NCBI GenBank assembly: GCA_022432975.1
Contig: CM039502.1
Span: 7,485,407-7,549,406 of the forward strand
DNA length: 64,000 bases
Direction of reading: 5' to 3'
DNA from: Begonia masoniana
Lineage: Eukaryota > Streptophyta > Magnoliopsida > Cucurbitales > Begoniaceae
Below the pieces are notes generated by a model that saw nothing but the letters and a program-made list of their open reading frames with translations, had not been told where the DNA came from and made no database searches. Below, in pieces: positions 38,909 to 50,064 of this stretch (position 1 is the stretch's first letter; each line of letters opens with the position of its first letter). The position numbers and the translations under genes are program-made.

Positions 38909-38964
38909 AAGATGGGCCCCTTTGCCAATTTGATGACTGTCTCTGGCTCAAAGCCCCAGTCTAA

Positions 38965-40559
38965 GGTTAAATTATGCGTCTTAGGCTGATGGTATGGTAG
39001 TCAGTTTGTAGTGTTTGTGCAAACGTCTATATGCATGAATATGAACATATATTTAAGTTCCAAGAACAGTATCTAGTTTATTGATTGGTTAACTTAAGCT
39101 GAACTATACCGTCTTCAAGATTGTGAATAAATTTGAGAACAAACTCGAGAAGTTTGAGATATATCTTTTAAGGTTGTATTTGTTTTTTATAGATTTACTG
39201 TTCTTGTAATCTTGCATCGCAAAACTTGAAATAATATTTTGTTGAATAAGCGAAGATGTTGTATTTGATAAATCAAAAATTTTCCAATGCAATCAAAAGA
39301 AGATAAAGAATTTAAAAAACAGTAACAATTAGTCTTCGTTGTCTAATCTCTAATTGATTGTACATGCAAAGCTAATCGACACATAATGCAATTAAATTAA
39401 GTTGCTGGTCAAAAAATTAGATCATCATGACGTTGCGCATATAACATATATAACAAATTTTATAACGAAAATGAACAAATTGCTCACGGTCAAAAAGTTG
39501 ATGTCTAATTAAAAAACAAAAAAAAAAAATCGGCTTTAAATAACCCATGACTAGATTCACTATAGCGAACTCAATTCTTCCTGTACAAATTATCTAATTT
39601 GGGCTAAATTATTTGCTTTGGATCGAAAGCTGCACAACCTTGTTAATGAGATTAGTCCGAAATACATCGTATTAGGTAGAAATGAGAATTCTACTTATAA
39701 ATCGTGTATTTTCAATTATCTCAAACAATGTAGGATTGTATACTTCCACCAATATGGTCTGGATCCTTACACTTGATTCATCTTTGTCTTCACATGATAA
39801 GCTGTCACAATCTCTCCATTTTAGAACATAATATCTCTGTCAACCACACTTTCAGTTAGGCAACTGACTCTCATACCATTTATAACGTTTCTAATTTTTC
39901 TTGTATAAAATTGTTTGTTTGGGTCAAAACCCACATAATTTTGTTTTTTGAACTATTATAAATTGCATTGTACTGAGTAGAGAGAAGAACTTTACTTCTA
40001 AACTATGTATTTTTCATTCTTCCAAACAATGTGAGATTGTACATCCCTATTAATTTTAACTTCATACTCATATTTGAGCATTTCTTACCTTCACATGGCA
40101 GCGGGTCGCATTTATCCTTACTCGTAACAATGCTTTTACTACGTAGATACAAGTTAAAGAATATTACTAGTTTGCTAAAGAGTTGCATTAAATTTTAATT
40201 GTCATTATTTGTCACTCTGATTTATAACGAGACAACTAATAATTCCGAAATATCAACTTAATCCTAATTCCAAGGTATGAGATAATTTATAATTTATTAT
40301 AATTTAAATACAAAAATTTGAAAATTATTATGCACAAAACAACAAAAATGAAAGGCAGACACCAAGCTCCCTTCCTAATCTCTTTACTGATAATAATTGA
40401 CTTTATTACCACTAAAACGACACGTAGGCCCCATCAAAAGTAGAGGGCACCAGTCTCTGCGTCATCTCCCTCGTCATCTCCATGGCGATACATATACAAT
40501 AATGAATTATGGGAGACCCTGCTTTCTTCCGCCACCTGAAAGCTCGGCCTTTGGACGCG
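38965..40559. other. Spacer between A1 and B1 with dispersed repeats
   Basis: AT-rich. Two related blocks, about 39655-39790 and about 39960-40060, share 'ttataa..cgtgtattttcaatt..ctcaaacaatg'-type sequence and resemble 31010-31140. It is duplicated, with indels, at about 48570-50060. The B1 promoter lies at its right end. Confidence 0.5.
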
Positions 40560-42308
40560 ATGAATTCTATCTTCCTTCTCTTTTCTACTCTTTCCTATTT
40601 CTTCTTTGTCTCAATACAACTCTCTACCGCAGCTGCTGACCATGGCGCCAATTTCCCCATTTCCAGCATCGTCTTCGCAACGCTGGGTCGATCAAACTAC
40701 GCCTTTGACATCTTCGCCCTTACTGCTCTGGGAAACCCTTCAATTTCTGAAGAAATTCAGATCACCGACGGAGAGTCTGTCAATTTCAATGGCCATTTCC
40801 CTTCTTCTTCGTCAATCTCTGCGATGATATCGCTTTTCGATAACCAAACCCAACTTCCGCCCGACCCGACATCATTGCCACTCGTCTATGTCACGGAGAG
40901 AAACGGATCCTTTAACATTTTCCTTGATGTTGTTTCCTTGGGAACTCCGAGAAGCGCGAGAAAACGATCTAATTTCGAACTTCCAGCTCGATTTCAGGTT
41001 CCCCTGTTGAGCAAAAATGGAGTTTTTAAAGACAAGCCGACGGTTAACGGTGATTATGTGGTCCATGTTTCTACTCATGAAAACACGACCGAGCCGAGGA
41101 AGAGTTGGGCGGCAGTTTACTCAACCAATTTGAAATTACGTCTGACTCGAAGATTGACCCCCTATGGCATCGCTGATTTCAGTCCCTCCGTCTCGCCGTC
41201 CGGGAAGTGGACGGCGGTGGCTTCTTACGGCCAAAGTGGTTGGAACGGTGAGGTCGAGGAACTAAGCACAGATATATACGTTTTCCTGACTCGGGATGGA
41301 TCTCAGCGAGTTAAAGTTGTTGAACACGGCGGCTGGCCTTGCTGGGCGGATGAATCAACCTTATATTTTCACCGGCGAGGGTCTGATCAGTGGTGGAGTA
41401 TATACAGAGCGACTCTGCCAAGTCAAGGTCTAGTTTTTACCGAGTCAGTTGTGGTTGAGCGAGTCACCCCACCGGGCTTGCACGCTTTCACTCCAGCCAC
41501 TTCTCCGCAAAACAAGAACTTTATAGCTGTAGCTACGAGACGATCCACTTCCGATTACCGCCATATCGAAGTTTTCGACATCGTCACCGGTGAGTTTAAG
41601 GAGCTGACTCGACTCGTTTCTCCCAAAACTCATCACTATAACCCTTTCATCTCCCCCGATTCAACTCTTATCGGTTACCACAAGTGCAGAGGTGAAGGAA
41701 TTGGAAGAAAAAGCTCCAAGCTATTGCTGGAAAATATTCAAACCCCTATCCCCGGCCTTTCTTTATTCAGAATCGATGGTTCCTTCCCGTCTTTCTCACC
41801 GACAGGCGATCGTATCGCCTACGTCAACTTCCCCGGCGCTTACGTCGTAAACTCCGACGGTTCGAACCGGAGACAGATTTTCTCTCAAACCGCCTTCTCG
41901 ACCGCATGGGATCCAGTGCGCAAAGGAGTTGTGTACACCAGCACTGGGCCAACCTTTGCTTCGGAGGGCACTCACGTCGATGTTATCTCCATCAACGTTG
42001 ACGACGATGAGGAATTGAGTTTCAAGAAGTTGACCACTAACGGCAAAAATAACGCTTTTCCTTCTCCGTCACCCGATGGAAAATGGGTCGTGTTTCGCTC
42101 GGGTCGGACGGGTCATAAGAATCTATACATAATGGACGCAGTAGAGGGAGAAAGGCACCAGCTCCACCGCCTTACAGAGGGTCCTTGGACGGACACAATG
42201 TGTAATTGGTCACCCGACGGTGACCTCATCGCATTTGCATCGGACCGGGACAACCCGGGAAGTGGGAGTTTCGAAATATACTTGATCCACCCAAATAAAC
42301 CGGGTTAA
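40560..42308 (+). pseudogene. DPP6-N/TolB-like propeller protein, copy B1, 3'-truncated
   Basis: Same family as A1, with signal peptide MNSIFLLFSTLSYFFFVSIQ and start aligned to A's. A longer frame begins at 40509 with an extra 17 codons, but the matching region in gene A contains a stop. It agrees closely with B2 up to LIHPN. There one A is missing in the run at 42297-42299 and a stop follows at once. Nine bases past the stop, at 42317, homology to B2 ends altogether at the MULE junction. The last propeller blade (PWFSPDS..) and C-terminal tail are lost, so it is probably non-functional. Confidence 0.85.
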
Positions 42309-42317
42309 GGAAGTTAA

Positions 42318-42616
42318 CATAAAGTAATCAAAAGGTACTCCATCATAAGTACAATTAAAGCGATCACAAAAGTAAATCCATCTCAAAACAATTCATCATG
42401 CATTACAGATATTAAACCCAATAAAAAATGTAGTTATAATCCAAAAAGGTGAGAAATGTAGACAAAAAAACTAAAAACATGCTGTAAACCAAAAGGTTAG
42501 TGAACTCGTAGCGACGTTATTGTGTTGCACCTCCCCCCATACACGAGCTTTGCAAAAAATTAGTGTTTAGTTTCTCGTATGACAACATAAACAATGTGGA
42601 ATATTCAAATGGAAAA
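42318..42616. other. MULE sequence between the junction and the mudrA 3' end
   Basis: Non-coding, AT-rich. It begins exactly where homology to B2 ends and is presumably the 3' flank of the minus-strand transposase gene. Confidence 0.5.
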
Positions 42617-44934
42617 TCAATGTACCTGGGAGCCAAAAAGTGATTGGAAATTGAATCCCATAAAAGCGCTTCGTCGTGATCTTCCTCCTCTTACTCCTCG
42701 GCTTGATTCTGCCTCTGCACTAACCATTGAAAAACTTTCATCTTGACAAGTACGTGTATTGTGACCAGAATGATTACATTTGCTGCATGTCGTCATCTTA
42801 TTATTTATACTGAGTGCAGTGCGACTCGATTTCTCATCAGTGTCCCTTACTCTTTTATTCTTCGACCTACCTGCACAGCACTTGAACCGTGGTGGCTTAA
42901 TTTCAGGCATATCCGTTGGAGGCCACATATCGAGGTCATTGAGTGAGTGGATGAAATGAGAATACATTTTCATACACAAAATCTTCCGCATTCATCCGCA
43001 TAAACAATAAACATGGGATTGTGTGGACACATGGTATACCGGTGAGTCCACAAGAAGTACAAGTGCATGTTTGATTATGTAATTCAACAACAACGAATCG
43101 ATCGGTAGGGTCACGAACCTCAAACCTATCACCGTCAGCAGGAGTAGAAGACCAATTTCTCGCAGCATGCATAAACTTATCCAGCCTCTTTTTTATTCGC
43201 GGGCATAGCAAGCCATGACATTGTTCCATGGTCGTATGTCTCTTCACTATCCTTACCATCAACATCTTCCTTATCATTTCGAACATAGTCACAATTGACT
43301 TATCTCGAGCTGGTAAAATTATAGAGTTGAAAGTCTCACTGAGATTGTTAAGAGATATATCACATTTTAGCACGTGACTGAAAGCATGTTTTGTCCTTAC
43401 TTTCGAATCATATGACTACAGATACTCGTATTTGGTTTTATCCATAAGTTCTAGCCTCTTCAACGCTTGCTTGAATGAAGCTGCAGTTGTTGCTCACGAA
43501 GCGTTCATCATTATGTCTTTGTAAAGCTTACCACGAAACCAAATTTTGAAGTTTGCATACATATGTCGTAGATAAAATCTAATCTCGGCTTCAGGGACCT
43601 TGTCTTCTAGTGCCTTCACAAGCCCCTGCATTTAACAAATAAAAATGTTAGACAGTGTACATAAAAAGTTCACGTAATCCAAATAGTAGTATATAGTTTA
43701 ATACCTTATATTAGTTGGATATAAAAGTTAATCCTACACCTGTATCAAGTGGTAAATCTCGTTTTCGAAATTCCAAAAACCATGTTCACGAGGCTGTACA
43801 TTTGGTTTCAACAACTGAAACGGCAAGCGGATATATTCCGTCATTTTCGTCAATTCCAACTGCTATTAGAAGTTGCCCTGCACATTTGCCCTTCACATGA
43901 CACCCATCAAGACATAGCACCGGCATACTTTCCTAAAGTAAACTTGCCTTACATGCCGCAAAACACATGTAGGCTCTCTTGAATTTTGGTTCGCGCGAGT
44001 GTTATTGTCGATCAATACTATAAATAAACGTGCTACCAGGATTGGTTCGATCTATCTCTGTTGCATATGACCATAGTTGTTTATATTGCTCGTCTCCACA
44101 ACCATCATTCATTTTCTGAGCATGTTTTTTTGCTCTATATGCTAGTGTCTGCGTAATGTTAAGTTTGTACTCTTGTCGAACCCTCTCAATTATGGACAGA
44201 ATTTTCCAATCATGTTGGCTTCTAAACCTGTCCCGGTATGTAGTTGCCACCCATTTTGTTGTAGCGTGTCTATTCTTCATAGTACGTATAAAGGTGTGCA
44301 CATTAGTGAATATCTTAATCTGATATGTTGTCTCGTTTTGCATCTTCAACGCATACAACATCCATTTACAACCATCTACACAAACTGCAATCAACCTCTT
44401 TGCTTTATTTCTGGCAAATTTCACATTATGCCCATTTTGCCTTGTATTTTCAACAACCAACTTCTTAATCTCTAGCAAAGAATCAAATATTTGTCCTAAC
44501 TCAAGGTCACTATATCCGGCTATCAATGCACACAAAAACATTCTTTCATTCGAACACCCATCAGAATTAGACTCTGATTCTTTAAGTGAGTAGATGTCCT
44601 TGTTCAGACTAGAAGAATATGATTTCACGTTCACATCCATTTTATCCTTCTCAGCTTCAACTGAATCTCCAAAACACTCATTTCTGTTCCCCTCATTACC
44701 TTCTTTATCAAAATTGTCATCACCTTCGTTACCAAGAAATTCTTCATTCTCGACATTGCATTCACCTTCTACACTCTCATAATCATCCATCGCCTCTACA
44801 TAAATTTTTACGTATTTTTTCTTATCCAAACCATTGATCATCTGCATCACATCTGAATCCATGGTCAAAGATCTTAATCCGTAGCGTAGCCCATGTCGGG
44901 GCACACAATATTGTAGTGTTTTCCACTCAATCAC
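42617..44934 (-). pseudogene. mudrA: Degenerate mudrA-type (MULE) transposase
   Basis: All expected domains are recognisable in order but in broken frames. An acidic N-terminal part is followed by the Mutator DNA-binding domain (about 44002-44500: KFARNKAKRLIAVC, CKWMLYA, RHATTKWVATTYRDRF, ending RTNPGSTF). The DDE core comes next (about 43730-43990: LDGCHVKG, GQLLIAVGID, YPLAVSVVE), disrupted by stops and frame changes. Then follow a KGLVKALEDKVPEAEIRF / YANFK block (about 43540-43625), the SWIM zinc finger (about 42990-43100: CTCTSCGLTGIPCVH) and a C-terminal zinc knuckle (CSKCNHSGHNTRTC). It cannot make a full protein, so the element is not autonomous. Confidence 0.85.
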
Positions 44935-45408
44935 GTTAAATTCTTGCAGAAATTATTTCATCGCTATTGGGCACAATTTCTTCACGTCCACAGATATATT
45001 GCATTCTGCGTCTACCATTGACAAATGTTCCACCTATGTTAAATTCAATTGTAAATTAATCATTCCTCATCTTGCTTCAAACCATCTATCACAAATTATG
45101 CACAAATGAATCTTAGTAGCATGAAATATCTAAATGTTGCACAATGAATTTAAACACAAAAATATAACATCTAACGTAACAGAACAATCACAATTTGTAA
45201 ATTTTAACCACTGCACAGCTAGAATTTGAGATAGCATCTATCAGAAACAGAAGACTCGCAACTTTACAAATAACATGACAATATTTGAATAGCCACAAAT
45301 CTCAAATTTTAGCACAAATCACATGGACAGAGAGGGAAAATAACATCCCACGAATCACAAATTTTAACATGACATAAGGAAAAAATTTGCGAACCTCCTA
45401 ACCTGAGG
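44935..45408. other. MULE sequence upstream of mudrA
   Basis: AT-rich region between the start of the transposase remnant and the right terminal repeat. It may hold the mudrA 5' leader. No other gene is seen. Confidence 0.45.
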
Positions 45409-45701
45409 AGATTAGGGATTAGGGCAAATGTAACTCGCAGCTCGCCGATGGTCGGTGGTCTTCGTCGTTCACGTTCAACCTCGTCACACTACTTCTTTTT
45501 CCCTGCTATTCTCCTTATTCTTCTCCCTTCGAGCCCAAATCTGTGAAAATAAAGAGTGACCACGATGAAGAACGAAAAACAGAAGATGTGGTTTAATTTG
45601 ATAACAATAGATAGTCTAATATTCAAATTAACGAAAAAAATTGTTCAGTGTTAGAATTGAAAATCACCTTATAGTTCAGTGTTTTATGTGATCTTTACGC
45701 T
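45409..45701. repeat. MULE right terminal inverted repeat
   Basis: Reverse complement of 35021-35331 with small indels; ends in ..gatctttacgc at 45701. Confidence 0.75.
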
Positions 45702-45710
45702 TTTATTTAA
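45702..45710. repeat. Right 9-bp target duplication of the MULE (ttttattta)
   Basis: One mismatch to 35012-35020. The external flank that was copied into the MULE begins two bases further on, at 45712. Confidence 0.65.
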
Positions 45711-45790
45711 AGAGTTTATTAGGTAATAGTGAATATTAATATTTAACATAAAAGTAATTGCACATTTACTCTCTAATATTTAAATTTAAA

Positions 45791-45968
45791 TAATGTTCCG
45801 TAACGTTACTCTATAATTCTACTGTCTAATCTTACACTCTGACGTGTCAAATATTGATTGGTATATTTATTAATTTATTTTAATAATTTATAATTTATTA
45901 TATTGATTGCGTAAATTAATATTGTCACGTGATTGTGTAATATTAAGAGTAAACGTAACATTACTTTT
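45791..45968. mobile_element. MITE, family member 2' (in block copy 2)
   Basis: Duplicate of 36196-36372 with a few substitutions. It lies immediately inside the right flank of the MULE. Confidence 0.6.
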
Positions 45969-46500
45969 TAAATTTTATATTTTAAGCTTACTCTCTTGAT
46001 ATGGTATTTACTTACCATTTAATCATTGACTAATTTAATATGTTATTTAAATATTTATATTATAATATAATAATTTATTAAGTGTAAGGTATGAAATTAG
46101 AGTGTTAAATCAGAATATATATATATATATTTCTATTTTCTTTTCTTTTTTTATTAAAGATAAATAGTTAAATTTAATTTTAATTGTTATATTTTATTAC
46201 TATAATTTGTAATTATACAAATAATCATCTCAACGATAGTCAACTTTATCCAAGGTATTAGGTAAAATGGGATAACGCTGTCCCCCAATAATATATTTAT
46301 TTGTCATATAAATAAAAAAATCTGAAAATCATTATACACAAATAAACAAACAGAAAATTACAAAAAATGACCCGTATAACCAACCAACTGGTGCCACCTG
46401 TTTCTGCGTCATCTCCCTCGTCATCCCATGCTCATCACAATAGTAAACAATGGCAGATCGCCCTTCCTCCTCCTCCTGAGAGCTTGGCTTTTGGTCAGCC

Positions 46501-48567
46501 ATGAATTTCATCGTCCTTCTCTTTTCTGCTTTTTCCTCTTTTTCCTTCGTATTAATTTCTGCTGGTTTCAACCACGGCGCCAATTTCGCCAGCTCCAGCA
46601 TCGTCTTCTCGACGATTGGTCGATCAAACTACTCCTTCGACATCTTCGCCCTTCCTGCTCTAGGAAATCCTTCAACTTCCGAAGAAATTCAGATCACTGA
46701 CGGACATTCTGTCAATTACAATGGCCACTTCGCTTCTTCTTCATCAATCTCTGCGCTACTATCGTCTTTTGATAACCAAAACCGACTTCCATCCGGCCCG
46801 ACATCATTGCAACTCGTCTACGTCACGGAGAGAAACGGATCGTCTAACATTTTCCTTGACGCTGTTTCTTTGGGAAATCATAAAAGCGGGACAAAACGAT
46901 CCGGTTTCGTAATTGCATCTCGGTCTCAGGTTCCTCTGCTGAGCGAAAATGGAGGTTTGAAAGACAGGCCAATCATTAGCGGTGATTATTTGGTTTATGT
47001 TTCGACTCATGAAAGCGCGGCCAAGCCGAGGAAGAGTTGGGCGGCAGTGTACTCAACAAATTTGAAATTACGTCTGACTCAAAGATTGACCCCCTTTGGC
47101 GTCGCTGATTTCAGTCCCTCCGTTTCGCCGTCCGGGATGTTGACGGCGGTGGCTTCCTACGGCGAAAGTGGTTGGAACGGTGAGGTCGAGGATCTAAGGA
47201 CAGATATATACGTTTTCCTGACTCGGGATGGAGCTCAGCGAGTTAAAGTTGTTGAACACGGCGGCTGGCCTTGCTGGGCGGATGAATCGACCTTATATTT
47301 TCACCGGCGAGGGACTGATCAGTGGTGGAGTATATACAGAGCAACTCTTCCAAAACAAGGTCTAGTTTCTACCGAGTCAGTTGTGATTGAGCGACTCACC
47401 CCACCGGGCTTGCACGCTTTCACTCCAGCTACTTCTCATCAAAACAAGAACTTTATAGCTGTAGCTACGAGACGATCCACTTCCGATTACCGCCATATCG
47501 AGCTGTTCGACACCGTCAACGGTGAGTTTAAGGAGCTGACTCGGCTCGTTTCGCCCCAAAGTCATCACTATAACCCGTTCATCTCCCCCGATTCAACACT
47601 TATCGGTTACCATAAGTGCCGAGGTGAAAGAATTGGAAGAAAAAGCTCCAAGATCTTGCTGGAAAATATTCAAAGCCCCATTCCCGGCGTTTCTTTATTC
47701 AGAATCGATGGTTTCTCCCCGTCTTTCTCGCCGACCGGTGATCGAATCGCCTACGTGAATTTACCAGGCGCCGGCGCTTACGTCGTTAATTCCGACGGGT
47801 CGAAACGGCGCCAGATTTTCTCTCAATTCGCCTTCTCGACAGCATGGGATCCAGTACGAAAGGGAGTTGTGTACGCCAGCGCTGGGCCAATTTTGGTTTC
47901 GGAAAGCACCGAAGTCGATGTTATCTCCATCAACGTTGACGACGATGACGAATTGAGTTTCAAGAAGTTGACCACCGGCGGCAAAAATAACGCTTTTCCT
48001 TCTCCGTCACCCGACGGAAAGTGGGTCGTGTTTCGCTCAGGCCGGACCGGTCATAAGAATTTATACATCATGGATGCGGTAGAGGGAGAAAGCCGCCAGC
48101 TCCACCGGCTTACGGAGGGTCCTTGGACGGACACAATGTGCAATTGGTCACCCGACGGGGACTATATCGCATTTGCATCGGACCGGGACAACCCGGGAAG
48201 TGGGAGTTTCGAACTATACTTGATCCACCCGAACAAAACCGGGTTAAGAAAGCTAATTCAAAGCGGGTCGAATGGTAAGGCCAACCACCCATGGTTCCGC
48301 CCGGATTCAAAAACTGTAGTCTTCACTACGGACTACGCCGCCATATCGGCGGAGCCAATCTCAAACCCAAATCATTTCCAGCCGCACGGTGAGATATTCA
48401 CCGTTAAACGGGACGGCTCTGGCCTGAGGAGATTGACTCACAACGCCTACGAGGACGGGACTCCCACGTGGGGGCCACGTCACCTCAAGGATGTTGACGT
48501 GGAGAGATTAAAAGATGGGCCCCTTTGCCAATTTGATGACTGTCTCTGGCTCAAAGCTCCAGTCTAA
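46501..48567 (+). CDS. DPP6-N/TolB-like beta-propeller protein, copy A2
   Basis: Intact single-exon gene of 688 residues with signal peptide MNFIVLLFSAFSSFSFVLIS and the same series of propeller motifs as A1. The C-terminus is complete (GPRHLKDVDVERLKDG, then a Cys-containing QFDDCLWLKAPV end). It differs from A1 at roughly ten residues. Several A2 states depart from what A1 and both B copies share, for example RSQVP for RFQVP, TPFG for TPYG and PWFRPD for PWFSPD. The last alters a conserved blade motif. Function unknown; TolB-like propellers usually mediate protein or carbohydrate contacts. Confidence 0.93.
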   Translation: MNFIVLLFSAFSSFSFVLISAGFNHGANFASSSIVFSTIGRSNYSFDIFALPALGNPSTSEEIQITDGHSVNYNGHFASSSSISALLSSFDNQNRLPSGPTSLQLVYVTERNGSSNIFLDAVSLGNHKSGTKRSGFVIASRSQVPLLSENGGLKDRPIISGDYLVYVSTHESAAKPRKSWAAVYSTNLKLRLTQRLTPFGVADFSPSVSPSGMLTAVASYGESGWNGEVEDLRTDIYVFLTRDGAQRVKVVEHGGWPCWADESTLYFHRRGTDQWWSIYRATLPKQGLVSTESVVIERLTPPGLHAFTPATSHQNKNFIAVATRRSTSDYRHIELFDTVNGEFKELTRLVSPQSHHYNPFISPDSTLIGYHKCRGERIGRKSSKILLENIQSPIPGVSLFRIDGFSPSFSPTGDRIAYVNLPGAGAYVVNSDGSKRRQIFSQFAFSTAWDPVRKGVVYASAGPILVSESTEVDVISINVDDDDELSFKKLTTGGKNNAFPSPSPDGKWVVFRSGRTGHKNLYIMDAVEGESRQLHRLTEGPWTDTMCNWSPDGDYIAFASDRDNPGSGSFELYLIHPNKTGLRKLIQSGSNGKANHPWFRPDSKTVVFTTDYAAISAEPISNPNHFQPHGEIFTVKRDGSGLRRLTHNAYEDGTPTWGPRHLKDVDVERLKDGPLCQFDDCLWLKAPV

Positions 48568-48569
48568 GG

Positions 48570-50064
48570 TTAAATTATGCGTCTTAGGCTGATGGTATGG
48601 CAGTCAGTTTGTGTGCAAACATCTGTATGCATGAATATGAACATATATTTAAGTTCCAAGAACAGTATCTAGTTTATTGATTGGTTAACTTAAGCTGAAC
48701 TATATCATCTTCAAGATTGTGAATAAGTTTGAGAAGAAACTCGAAGATGTTGTATTTGATAAATCAGAAATATTTCCAATACAATTAAAAAAGATAAAGA
48801 ATTTAAAAAACAGTAACAATTAGTCTTCGTTGTCTAATCTCTAATGGGTTGTTACATGCAGAGACAAAGCTAATCGACACATAATGCAATTAAATTAAGT
48901 TGCTGGTCAAAAAATTAGATCATCATGACGTTGCGCATATAACATATATAACAAATTTTATAATGAAAATGAACAAATTGCTCAAGGTCAAAAAGTTGAT
49001 CTCTAATTAATAAAAAAATATATATATATTTCGGCTTTAAATAACGCGTGACTAGATTCACTATAGTGTACTCAGTTCTCCTAATACAAATTATCTAATT
49101 TGGGCTAAATTATTTGCTTTGGGTCGAAAGTTGTACAACTTTATTAATGTGATTAGTCTAAAATACGTCGTACGAGGTAAAGAGGAGAACTTTACTTATA
49201 AACTGTGTATTTTCAATTATCTCAAACAATATGAGACTGTGTACTTCTACTAATATGGTCTGAATTTTCACACTTGATTCATTTTTGTCTTTATATGGTG
49301 AGCTGTCAAAATCTCTATATTTTATAACACAACATCTCCGTCAACCACACTTTCAGTTAGGTAATAACTTTGATACCATTTGCAACGTCTTTAATTTTTT
49401 TTTTTGTATAAAATTGTTCGCTTTCGGTCAAAACTCGCATAGTTTTATTTTTTGAATTATTCCAAAATGCGTCGTACTAAGTAGAGAGAAAAACTTTACT
49501 TTTAAACTATGTATTTTTCATTCTTCAAAACGATGTGAGATTGTGCAGTCCTATTGATTTTGGCTTCACGCTCATATTTGAGCATTTCTTACCTTCACAT
49601 GGCGGCCGGTCGCATTTATCCTTACTCGTAACAATGCTTTTACTACGTAGATATAAGTTATAGAATACTACTAGTTTGCTAAAGAGTTACATTTAATTTA
49701 AATTGTCATTATTTGTCACTCTGATTCACAACGAGACAACTAATAATTCCGAAATATCAACTTAATCCTAATTCCAAGGTATGAGATAATTTATAATTTA
49801 TTATTAGTTAAATACAAAAATTTGAAAATCATTTATGCACAAAACAACAAAAATGCAAGGCAGACACCAAGCTCCCTTCCTAATCTCTTTACTGATAATA
49901 ATTGACTTTATTACCACTAAAACGACACGTAGGCCCCATCAAATGTAGAGCCCACCAGTCTCTGCGTCATCTCCCTCGTCATCTCCATGGCAATACATAT
50001 ACAATAATGAATTATGGGAGACCCTGCTTTCTTCCGCCACCTGAAAGCTCGGCCTTTGGACGCG
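48570..50064. other. Spacer between A2 and B2
   Basis: Duplicate of 38965-40559 with deletions, one of about 60-90 bp just after 48740. It contains the same dispersed-repeat blocks and the B2 promoter region. No other gene is seen. Confidence 0.5.

Larger units (their letters stand above)
36116..42317. repeat. Duplicated block copy 1 (genes A1 and B1)
   Basis: 6,202 bp nearly identical to 45712-51823 (6,112 bp). The left edge is the first shared base 'agagttta' (36116 and 45712). The right edge is at 42317, after 'gaagttaa', where copy 1 runs into MULE sequence while copy 2 continues through gene B. The offset between copies falls from 9,596 to 9,506 bp, through small indels mainly in the spacer between A and B. 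Confidence 0.9.
35021..45701. mobile_element. Mutator-like element (MULE) split by a 6.2-kb gene-bearing insert
   Basis: The ends are long imperfect inverted repeats. The left arm is about 35021-35331 (ggttaaatatcactta.., gattttcaattctaa, ttgaacgtgaacgacgaag). The right arm is about 45409-45701 and reads the same blocks on the reverse strand (gcgtaaagatcacata.., gattttcaattctaa, ttgaacgtgaacgacgaag). The 9-bp flanks match at 8 of 9 positions. Inside are a GRF-zinc-finger fragment (35.9-36.1 kb), a 6.2-kb copy of the external right flank (36116-42317, genes A1 and B1), and a decayed mudrA transposase (about 42640-44934, minus). Excluding the insert the MULE would be about 4.5 kb. Whether the two MULE parts were once one element is inference. 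Confidence 0.75.

Noticed and set aside
40509..40559. Upstream Met of B1/B2 as the true start
   Set aside because: The matching region in gene A contains a stop, and the downstream Met begins the signal peptide in both genes.
46332..46601. Minus-strand 89-codon frame overlapping the A2 start (also at 36757-36999)
   Set aside because: It is the antisense of a conserved coding and leader region; no domain and no independent support.
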